Below the pieces are notes generated by a model, which did no database searches, was not told where the DNA came from, and saw only the letters and a program-made list of their open reading frames with translations. A DNA stretch of 10,845 bases, taken from NCBI GenBank assembly GCA_021801885.1, contig JAKABL010000019.1, forward strand, positions 1,770 through 12,614. Direction: 5' to 3'. The translations under genes and the position numbers were made by a program. Shown here piece after piece: positions 5,598 to 10,845 of the stretch; position 1 is the first letter of the stretch; each line of letters opens with the position of its first letter. This DNA comes from a bacterium. Its GTDB lineage: Bacteria; Patescibacteriota; Minisyncoccia; UBA6257; 2-01-FULL-56-20.

Positions 5598-7385
5598 ATG
5601 GAGACCATCAAGGATATCGCAAAAAAGGATCCCGGTGGTCTTATTGCGCGCGCGTATGCATTCGCGGAACGCGCGCATAAAGGCCAGGCGCGGAAGAGCG
5701 GGGAGCCCTATATCAATCATCCCGTTGCCGCTGCGGAGATTTTGCGCGAGTGGCATCTCGACGACGCCACGGTCGCGGCGGCACTTCTGCACGATACGGT
5801 CGAGGACACGGGCGTCCCGCTCGAGACGATACGCAAGGAGTTCGGCGACGAGGTCGCGTTCCTCGTGGACGGCGTGACGAAGCTCGGCCACGTGAAATAC
5901 CGCGGGGTGAACGGCGTTCCCGCGACGACGGGGGAAGGCGGGGGAGGAAGGGCGGCGATGGCGGCGGCGCACAAGGCGGAGAATCTGAGGAAGATGATCC
6001 TTGCGCTCAGCGAGGACCTCCGCGTCGTGTTCATCAAGCTCGCCGACCGGCTCCATAATATGCAGACGCTCGGCGCGCTCCCTCCCGCGAAGCAGCGACG
6101 CATCGCGCTCGAGACCGACGAGATCTATGCGCCGCTCGCATACCGTCTCGGCATGCACAATCTGAGCGGAGAGCTCCAGGACCTTGCGTTCCCGTTCCTC
6201 TATCCCCAGGAATATCGCTGGCTCCTTTCATCATCGAAAGAGCATTATGAGGAGCGCATGAACTATCTCGAAACAGTGAGACCGAAGGTCGAGGCGCTGC
6301 TTGTGGCGCACGGCATACACCCGCGCGAGCTCGAGATCCGCGCGAAGCGTTACAGCTCGCTCTATAAGAAGATGCTCCGCCACGATATGGACATGGGGCG
6401 CATTTACGATCTCGTCGCGATGCGCGTCATCGTGGACACCCTTCCCGAGTGCTACGCCGCTCTCGGCGTGATCCACGAGACCTATCCGCCCCTTCCGCGG
6501 CGCATCAAGGATTATATCGCCATGCCGAAGCCGAACGCCTATCGCAGCCTCCATACGACGGTGATCGGGCCCGAAGGGAAGACGATCGAATTCCAGATCC
6601 GTACGCGCGCCATGCACGACGAGAACGAGTACGGCGTCGCGGCGCATTGGCTCTACAAGGAGCGCACGAATCCCTTGGCCAACGGCGGCGCGGCGCCCTC
6701 GGGGCAAAAGCTTGCCGCGGAGCTCAAGTGGGTCCAGCAATTGAAGCACTGGCAGGAACAGTTCTCCGGACAGTCCGCGAGCGATCCCGAGGAATTCCTC
6801 CGTGCCATGAAGATCGACTTTTTCCAGGACCGCATCTTCGCCGTGACGCCGCGCGGCGACGTCATCGACCTTCCGCTCGGTTCGACGCCGGTGGACTTCG
6901 CCTATCACATCCATTCCGAAGTGGGCAACGCGACCGTCGGGGCCCGCGTGAATGGCGCGGTCGTGCCGCTTGACCGGGCGCTCAAGTCCGGCGACGTGGT
7001 GGAGATCGTCACGCAAAAAGGGAAGAAGCCCTCCGAGGACTGGCTTCGTTTCGTGAAGACCGCCATGGCCCGTGACCATATCCGCCTTGCCATGCGGCGC
7101 AAGGCGTCCGCGATCCGCGCCGCTGCCGCGGGATCGAAGTCGCTCGCCCGTACGGAGCTCAAGCTTACCGTGGAGGACCGCGTGGGGCTCATCAAGGATA
7201 TTTCGGGGGCTATCGCCCAGTCGCGCGTCGGCATTTTGAGCTTTCATGCCGAGACCGCCAAAGGCGGCGTGCTGCACGTGAACAAAGTGGAGATCAACAC
7301 GAACGACGCCAAGAAGGTGGAGCGGATCCTCGCGAAGCTCAAAGGAATAAAGGGCGTGAAGGACGTGGGCTCCCGCGCGATCTGA
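5598..7385 (+). CDS. rel: RelA/SpoT-homologue (bifunctional (p)ppGpp synthetase/hydrolase)
   Basis: A 595-residue long RSH protein. The N-terminal HD hydrolase domain (about 10-190) keeps H41, H65-D66, the ED pair (69-70) and D150 in KLADRLHNM, so it should be active. The synthetase domain (about 240-355) shows RIYDLVAMRV, RRIKDYIAMPKPNAYRSLHTT, EFQIRT (331-336) and YGVAAHWLYK, also intact. A TGS domain follows (about 409-470) and an ACT domain closes the protein (about 521-595). The region between TGS and ACT is short and there is no room for the cysteine/zinc-finger domain of full-length Rel (about 730-750 residues). A Gly/Ala-rich insertion at about 102-124 interrupts the HD domain. The ATG at 5598 is used because homology starts there; an upstream in-frame start at 5400 lies inside parB. 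It makes and degrades the stringent-response alarmone. Confidence 0.93.
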   Translation: METIKDIAKKDPGGLIARAYAFAERAHKGQARKSGEPYINHPVAAAEILREWHLDDATVAAALLHDTVEDTGVPLETIRKEFGDEVAFLVDGVTKLGHVKYRGVNGVPATTGEGGGGRAAMAAAHKAENLRKMILALSEDLRVVFIKLADRLHNMQTLGALPPAKQRRIALETDEIYAPLAYRLGMHNLSGELQDLAFPFLYPQEYRWLLSSSKEHYEERMNYLETVRPKVEALLVAHGIHPRELEIRAKRYSSLYKKMLRHDMDMGRIYDLVAMRVIVDTLPECYAALGVIHETYPPLPRRIKDYIAMPKPNAYRSLHTTVIGPEGKTIEFQIRTRAMHDENEYGVAAHWLYKERTNPLANGGAAPSGQKLAAELKWVQQLKHWQEQFSGQSASDPEEFLRAMKIDFFQDRIFAVTPRGDVIDLPLGSTPVDFAYHIHSEVGNATVGARVNGAVVPLDRALKSGDVVEIVTQKGKKPSEDWLRFVKTAMARDHIRLAMRRKASAIRAAAAGSKSLARTELKLTVEDRVGLIKDISGAIAQSRVGILSFHAETAKGGVLHVNKVEINTNDAKKVERILAKLKGIKGVKDVGSRAI

Positions 7386-7427
7386 CGGATGGCGCGCGCG
7401 GATCTTCCGTGGCGCCGGCCGCCGCGG

Positions 7428-7456
7428 TTGCGCGGCCTCTCCAATGTCTTTATACT
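7428..7456 (+). promoter_or_regulatory. pheS promoter (leaderless type)
   Basis: TTGCGC (7428-7433), a 17-nt spacer and TATACT (7451-7456), with 6 nt between the -10 box and the ATG. No Shine-Dalgarno is present. The hexamers and spacing match the promoter of the glycosylase-like gene at 10579-10607. Confidence 0.65.
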
Positions 7457-7462
7457 TTTCCC

Positions 7463-8593
7463 ATGGACTATCAGATTCCCCTCGACGATCAGCGCAAGGC
7501 GCTCGCCTCGCTCGAAGGACGTACCGATGCCGAGGCCGCCCGCATCAAGCGCTATTTGACGATGCCGGACCTTTCGCGGACGCCGGACAGTCCGCTTCAC
7601 GAGATTGTGGAGACGGTGCGCACGGTGCCGGTGCTCAAGGATTTCGATAATGTGATCATTCCCGAGGTGGTGCCCGCATCGGTGAGTTTCGACCTTTTCG
7701 ATTTTGCCGCCGATCATCCCGCGCGCAGCCGTTCGGACACGTACTATATCGACGATGCGAACATCCTCCGCACGCACGACACGGTGATGTGGTATTACTA
7801 CTGCAACCTTCCCGAAATAAAAGAGAAGATCGCGAAGCGCGAACCGTTCGGGGTGATCTGCTACGGCAAGGTTTACCGCAAGGACGAGATCGACCGCAGG
7901 CACATGAACATCTTCCATCAGTTCGGCGGGCTCTATATGGTGCCGGACGAGACAAAGCAGCTTTCCCTCCGCGACCTGCGCGAGGCGCTCAGCGAGATCG
8001 TAAAGGGTCTTTTCGGCGACGACGCGAACTATCGCTTCCTCGACGATACGTTCCCGTACACGAATCCGTCGCTCCAGGTGGAGGTAGACGTGAACGGGCA
8101 ATGGATCGAGATCCTCGGCGGCGGGATGCCGAAGCCGAGCGTCATGAAGCACTTCGGCGTCGAAGGGTATAACGGCTGGGCGTTCGGCTTCGGCCTCGAG
8201 CGACTCGCCATCATCAGCATGAAGCTTCCCGACATCCGCCTCCTGTGGTCGGAGGACCCGCGCGTGAAGAAGCAGCTCCACATGGGGACCGCGTTCGTCG
8301 AAGTGAGCAAATACCCGCCCGCGATCCGCGACATCTCGTTCGTGGTACCCAAGACATTCACGCCCAACGATTACTTCGATCTTGTGCGCGATGTTGCGGG
8401 AGACCTCGTGGAACAGGTGGAGCTCATCGACCAGTATGAGAACGACGGGAAGTTCGGTGCTGACAAGAAGAGCTATGCGTACCGTGTGACCTATCGCGCG
8501 AACGACCGCACGCTCACGAACGAGGAAGTGGATGCCCTCCACAAGAAGTTGGAGGATGCGACGGCGAAGGAATTCGGCGCTGAAGTGCGATAG
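7463..8593 (+). CDS. pheS: Single-chain phenylalanyl-tRNA synthetase with FDX-ACB domain (mitochondrial-type PheRS)
   Basis: A 376-residue class II aminoacyl-tRNA synthetase that charges tRNA-Phe. Residues about 40-270 form the catalytic core, with DTYYIDDANILRTHDT (92-107), motif 2 GKVYRKDEIDRRHMNIFHQ (135-153) and motif 3 GWAFGFGLERLAI (238-250). Residues about 283-376 form an FDX-ACB domain (SKYPPAIRDISFVV, later YRVTYRANDRTLTNEEV). In bacteria that domain normally ends the separate PheT subunit. PheS-type core plus FDX-ACB in one short chain is the architecture of the monomeric mitochondrial enzyme, and as I recall it several blocks match that enzyme closely (LVRDVAGDLVEQVELID; PDIRLLWSEDPR). 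No pheT follows; a terminator comes directly after. ATG 7463 is chosen from the promoter spacing and homology; an in-frame ATG at 7409 adds 18 unrelated residues. Confidence 0.9.
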   Translation: MDYQIPLDDQRKALASLEGRTDAEAARIKRYLTMPDLSRTPDSPLHEIVETVRTVPVLKDFDNVIIPEVVPASVSFDLFDFAADHPARSRSDTYYIDDANILRTHDTVMWYYYCNLPEIKEKIAKREPFGVICYGKVYRKDEIDRRHMNIFHQFGGLYMVPDETKQLSLRDLREALSEIVKGLFGDDANYRFLDDTFPYTNPSLQVEVDVNGQWIEILGGGMPKPSVMKHFGVEGYNGWAFGFGLERLAIISMKLPDIRLLWSEDPRVKKQLHMGTAFVEVSKYPPAIRDISFVVPKTFTPNDYFDLVRDVAGDLVEQVELIDQYENDGKFGADKKSYAYRVTYRANDRTLTNEEVDALHKKLEDATAKEFGAEVR

Positions 8594-8618
8594 CGTATCG
8601 CAGTTTTCTATAAAAAAG

Positions 8619-8651
8619 TCCCACAGGAACGCCCTGTGGGATTATTTTTTT
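8619..8651. terminator. Bidirectional rho-independent terminator between pheS and the nuclease gene
   Basis: TCCCACAGG (8619-8627) pairs with CCTGTGGGA (8633-8641) around a 5-nt loop. TTATTTTTTT follows at 8642-8651 and AAAAAA precedes at 8612-8617, so it works on both strands between convergent genes. The last codons and TAA stop of the nuclease gene lie in the T-run. Confidence 0.9.
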
Positions 8652-9391
8652 ACATTGCCGTTCATCTGGCGGAGGAATCTCCGCTTTGCGCCGTTCGGCA
8701 AGAGGGGGATAAGGGTGAATTGCACCTTCTTGTCGTCGAACACCGTATCGATGGTGCGCGGCCGGATGGCGTGCGCGCCGGGCGGGAGCCAGCGCGCGAT
8801 CTCTTCGGGAGCGAAGCCGAGCTCCGCGAGCGAAGTGCGCGCGTTCTGCGCGAGCCGCTTCAATATGGTTCGCGTGACGCGTACCGTTTCCCTGTCCCGG
8901 AACTTGTCGCGCGTGTATGCGCGCGTGCCGTAACGTTCGCAGAGCATGGCGAGAAGTTTGACGTCGATCACGATCGCTTCCGAGGTGTTCTTCGAAAGGA
9001 ATTTCGAAAGCGAATTCCAGGATTTGCCGCTTTTTTCTTTAAGCAGTCTTGGCCGGATTCCTTCGATCTCCTTGTTTGCGCGATTTCGATAGATGAATAT
9101 CCATACGAAACCGTCTTCGACCGGAAACCCGAGGGACCCGAGCCAGCCCTCCAGTTGATCCCGGAATAGTTTGAGCGCATCGTTGTTGCTGCACCCTTTC
9201 ACTTCAATGAAGGCGCGGAGCGAATCCACGTCAAGATCGAAATGATCGAGCGATTTCTTCTGCGCCCATTCGTCAGGGAGCATAAGCTCCATATGGAGCA
9301 GCCACCGCGCCAGCCTCTCGAAATAATATGCGAGGTGGGTGTGGCGATCCTCATCTTTATAGATAGGGAAATCTGCAATGGTCGTTGCCAC
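8642..9391 (-). CDS. PD-(D/E)XK-type nuclease-like protein of unknown specificity
   Basis: A 249-residue protein from a GTG start backed by a good Shine-Dalgarno (GGAGGT, 9398-9403, 6 nt spacing). Residues 49-66 read DHFDLDVDSLRAFIEVKG, the layout of the PD-(D/E)XK nuclease core: an acidic cluster (D52/D54), then a hydrophobic strand with E63-V-K65. An upstream acidic residue (E25 in YYFERLARW), Gln79 and a following strand (FVWIFIYRN) also fit that fold. Nucleases of this kind include restriction enzymes and repair nucleases. The C-terminal half (about 130-249) is basic and helical, perhaps DNA-binding, and I do not recognise it. No methyltransferase is adjacent. It has its own promoter and shares an operator-like inverted repeat with the upstream gene. 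The fold call is moderately supported; the biological role is unknown. Confidence 0.5.
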   Translation of the reverse strand: MATTIADFPIYKDEDRHTHLAYYFERLARWLLHMELMLPDEWAQKKSLDHFDLDVDSLRAFIEVKGCSNNDALKLFRDQLEGWLGSLGFPVEDGFVWIFIYRNRANKEIEGIRPRLLKEKSGKSWNSLSKFLSKNTSEAIVIDVKLLAMLCERYGTRAYTRDKFRDRETVRVTRTILKRLAQNARTSLAELGFAPEEIARWLPPGAHAIRPRTIDTVFDDKKVQFTLIPLLPNGAKRRFLRQMNGNVKK

Positions 9392-9422
9392 GACCGCACC
9401 TCCGAAAGAGAATGTGGGGAGT

Positions 9423-9436
9423 TACTGATTTCAGTA
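9423..9436. promoter_or_regulatory. Operator-like inverted repeat TACTG-N4-CAGTA at the nuclease promoter
   Basis: Perfect 5-bp arms (9423-9427 and 9432-9436) around a 4-nt spacer. One arm overlaps the -10 box of the nuclease promoter, and the repeat ends 31 nt before the start codon. The same repeat occurs at the same promoter position at 10569-10582. Confidence 0.7.
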
Positions 9437-9461
9437 TGCCCCCGCTCCTTTTCGAGGGCAA
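9433..9461 (-). promoter_or_regulatory. Promoter of the nuclease-like gene
   Basis: On the minus strand, TTGCCC (9456-9461), a 17-nt spacer and CATACT (9433-9438). The predicted start falls inside the inverted repeat, so a bound repressor would block initiation. The leader of about 35 nt contains the Shine-Dalgarno. Confidence 0.6.
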
Positions 9462-9483
9462 TGGGGATCTGGGGAAAGCCTGT

Positions 9484-9513
9484 TAAAAAAGCCGCACGGA
9501 TGTTCGTGCGGCT
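9484..9513 (-). terminator. Rho-independent terminator of the glycosylase-like gene
   Basis: Read on the minus strand, AGCCGCACG (9505-9513) pairs with CGTGCGGCT (9490-9498) around a 6-nt loop, followed by a T-run (9484-9490). It lies 13 nt after the stop codon and separates the glycosylase-like and nuclease transcripts. Confidence 0.9.
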
Positions 9514-9526
9514 CATGGATCTTCGC

Positions 9527-10546
9527 CTAATCAAGGATGGAGAAGAGCGATTGTTGCGGCGGCGCGTCGCGAACGCATCGCATCTGCAGCATCCCTCCTA
9601 TGTAGTAATGGGCCGAGGGAATGCAGAATGTGCAGACATCTTCTATTGGGCAGACGCGACATGTCCGTTCGTAGGCGCGTGCCTGCGCGGCGGTCCAGCG
9701 GGGGACGGGCGTGATCTTCGTCCTTCTCCCTTTTCGCGTTTTGCTCACCATGCTCATGTTGCCCGGATGTTCCGCGCACATGATGCGGGAATGGATCCAG
9801 AGCGCCTCGCAGAGAATGACCGGATCGACATTCCGCTCCGCGCAGTATTCGCGAAGCAGCTCCCGTACGGTCGCGAGGACCGGCTTCGTATAGAACCCGT
9901 TGCGCGTCCTGTCGCGTGTGCTCGCTCGTACGATCTTGCTGGCGAACACGATACGGAGGCAATGGAAATCCACCGGCGGAGGAAAGTTCCAGCGGTCGAT
10001 CATGCCGGCATCCATGAAGAAATAGATGATCATACTCACCATTTTTTCCTGGAATCCGCCGAACCCCTTGCCGTTCTTATTCTGGATCCGCGCGCATGCT
10101 TCTTCATAGGTATCGATGCCGCTGAAGATGGTGCGAGGATCGCCACCCCATTCTTCCGCCAACTTTTTGGCATTGGCCTTCCAGAGGTGCGCGATCTGGT
10201 CGGCGTTGAAGGTGAGGCCCGCGAAACGGAACAGCCCCCTAAGGACGCAGGGATACATCTTCGCCGCACATTCCGGGAGGAATATATTTGGGGCGAAGTC
10301 GTACAGTGCCGCAAGCTGGCGTGTCGCCGTATCGCTTTCGATGCCGCCTCGCATCCAGTAGCAGAGCGCAAAAAGGAAGAGCGCATGCTCCTTCGATCCC
10401 CGTGTAAGTGACCGCGGAAGATTTTCCGGAACCTGGGGAGGGGTTGCTTTCGAAAGGTTATAGGGATAGTGCATGCGGATACGTGCATCGACCAGGCGGT
10501 CGAAGATCCATACCGCCATCTTCTTGTCGACTCGGATTGCCATCAT
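9527..10546 (-). CDS. HhH-GPD superfamily DNA-glycosylase-like protein with a rearranged Cys cluster
   Basis: A 339-residue protein. Residues 161-198 (GFGGFQEKMV, then PPPVDFHCLRIV) align in pattern with the helix-hairpin-helix and catalytic Asp region of endonuclease III/MutY (GVGxKTA...VDTHxxR). This places K168 and D193 where the Lys and Asp of a bifunctional glycosylase/lyase would be. Near the C-terminus, C296-x2-C299-x5-C305-x2-C308 resembles the [4Fe-4S] loop (C-x6-C-x2-C-x5-C), but the first Cys is missing and an extra one follows. The N-terminal 150 residues are unfamiliar. Enzymes of this superfamily excise damaged or modified bases. The start is uncertain: ATG codons at 10546 and 10543, with AGAGGG at 10548-10553, fit the second slightly better. 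It is terminated separately from the nuclease gene and shares its operator motif. Confidence 0.6.
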   Translation of the reverse strand: MMAIRVDKKMAVWIFDRLVDARIRMHYPYNLSKATPPQVPENLPRSLTRGSKEHALFLFALCYWMRGGIESDTATRQLAALYDFAPNIFLPECAAKMYPCVLRGLFRFAGLTFNADQIAHLWKANAKKLAEEWGGDPRTIFSGIDTYEEACARIQNKNGKGFGGFQEKMVSMIIYFFMDAGMIDRWNFPPPVDFHCLRIVFASKIVRASTRDRTRNGFYTKPVLATVRELLREYCAERNVDPVILCEALWIHSRIMCAEHPGNMSMVSKTRKGRRTKITPVPRWTAAQARAYERTCRVCPIEDVCTFCIPSAHYYIGGMLQMRCVRDAPPQQSLFSILD

Positions 10547-10568
10547 GCCCTCTCTTTCAGTGGGAAAT

Positions 10569-10582
10569 TACTGACCGCAGTA
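10569..10582. promoter_or_regulatory. Operator-like inverted repeat TACTG-N4-CAGTA at the glycosylase-like promoter
   Basis: Perfect 5-bp arms (10569-10573 and 10578-10582) with a 4-nt spacer. One arm overlaps the -10 box, and the repeat ends 22 nt before the start. The flanks also match the site at 9423-9436: on the minus strand both are preceded by GCAT or GCATA and followed by A, three pyrimidine-rich bases and CCCAC. Confidence 0.7.
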
Positions 10583-10607
10583 TATGCGTAGGGACCTCAT
10601 CGCGCAA
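10579..10607 (-). promoter_or_regulatory. Promoter of the glycosylase-like gene
   Basis: On the minus strand, TTGCGC (10602-10607), a 17-nt spacer and TATACT (10579-10584). The last four bases of the -10 box are the first four of the inverted repeat. Confidence 0.65.
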
Positions 10608-10618
10608 GCATTCTCATG

Positions 10619-10647
10619 TTCCCAGACGTCCTGGAATCGCCTACAAT
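10619..10647 (+). promoter_or_regulatory. cca promoter (leaderless type)
   Basis: TTCCCA (10619-10624), a 17-nt spacer and TACAAT (10642-10647), with 7 nt between the -10 box and the ATG. No Shine-Dalgarno is present. It is divergent from, and its -35 lies 11 bp from, the -35 of the glycosylase-like promoter. Confidence 0.6.
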
Positions 10648-10654
10648 AAGGACT

Positions 10655-10845
10655 ATGGAACGACACTCGATCGCCCCCCCCGAGGTAGTGGCGGACATCT
10701 GCAGGACCCTCATGGAGGCGGGGTTCGAGGCGTACCTTGTGGGCGGGTGCGTGCGCGATATGATGCTCGGCCGTGTCCCCAAGGACTGGGACGTGGCGAC
10801 GAACGCCACGCCCGTGGAGATACAGGGGCTCTTCGCCGACACGAT
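10655..10845 (+). CDS. cca: CCA-adding enzyme / poly(A) polymerase family nucleotidyltransferase, N-terminal part
   Basis: The frame opens at ATG 10655 and runs off the right edge (63 complete codons). AYLVGGCVRDMMLGRVPKDWDVATNATP is visible at about residues 28-55. It contains the GGxVRD signature and the DWDVAT segment, whose two Asp residues bind the catalytic metals of class II tRNA nucleotidyltransferases. These enzymes add CCA to tRNA 3' ends, which both tRNA genes in this window would need. Poly(A) polymerase shares this N-terminus, and the separating C-terminal region is not in the window. Confidence 0.9.
   Translation, partial: MERHSIAPPEVVADICRTLMEAGFEAYLVGGCVRDMMLGRVPKDWDVATNATPVEIQGLFADT

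Noticed and set aside
4379..5611. Long antisense open frame (410 codons) opposite parB
   Set aside because: Mirror of parB coding bias. It contains low-complexity Leu-Gly repeats from the antisense of the CCCCAG tract.
7417..7437. GC-rich hairpin (GGCCGC/GCGGCC) between rel and pheS as a terminator
   Set aside because: No T-run follows, and the hairpin overlaps the pheS -35 box.
9423..9436. Classical LexA box
   Set aside because: The arms begin TACTG as in the E. coli SOS box, but the spacer is 4 nt rather than 10, and the arms do not match the Gram-positive GAAC-N4-GTTC. A different repressor is more likely.
1..10845. CRISPR array, insertion sequence or recoded stop codons
   Set aside because: No spaced direct repeats, transposase or terminal inverted repeats were seen. 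TGA, TAA and TAG all terminate recognisable genes.

Overview
The window is GC-rich, densely coded bacterial DNA. All three stop codons occur at the ends of recognisable genes, so TGA is a stop and the code is the standard one (table 11). The mix suggests a streamlined bacterium, possibly of the Candidate Phyla Radiation / Patescibacteria. Pointers to this are the single-chain mitochondrial-type PheRS, start codons lying 6-8 nt behind a -10 box with no Shine-Dalgarno, tRNA genes without encoded CCA, and several small orphan enzymes. This placement is an inference from gene content and was not tested by phylogeny.

Layout. 1-82: tail of a + strand gene, possibly with a peptidoglycan-binding repeat. 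156-455 (+): single-domain rhodanese. 503-1261 (-): a two-gene unit, an NlpC/P60-like cysteine peptidase followed by a YbaB/EbfC nucleoid protein. 1329-2126: tRNA-Met(CAU) (+), a YkuD L,D-transpeptidase-like gene (+), and tRNA-Leu(CAA) (-). 2172-3454 (+): a P-loop kinase/CYTH fusion resembling Ttd14, closed by a clear terminator. 3453-8593 (+): the housekeeping block parA-parB-rel-pheS. parA, rel and pheS each have a good promoter. A bidirectional terminator (8619-8651) ends this block. 8642-10546 (-): two poorly characterised DNA-metabolism genes, a PD-(D/E)XK nuclease and an HhH-GPD DNA-glycosylase-like protein with a rearranged cysteine cluster. 10655-end (+): N-terminus of the CCA-adding enzyme, divergent from the glycosylase gene.

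How the genes fit together. parA/parB (chromosome segregation), rel ((p)ppGpp metabolism), pheS, the two tRNAs and cca form a segregation/translation/stress core. cca would be needed to mature both tRNAs seen here. The transpeptidase-like, NlpC-like and end-fragment genes point to peptidoglycan metabolism.

The most unusual signal is in 8642-10607. The two accessory genes are in separate transcription units, split by a rho-independent terminator. Each has the same promoter layout, TTGC(C/G)C-N17-(C/T)ATACT, and the same inverted repeat, TACTG-N4-CAGTA, placed so that its first arm overlaps the -10 box. No other gene in the window shows this arrangement. It looks like a small co-repressed regulon joining a base-excision-type enzyme with a nuclease, either for DNA repair or for defence against modified DNA. 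The two enzyme folds are supported by motifs; their joint function is a hypothesis.
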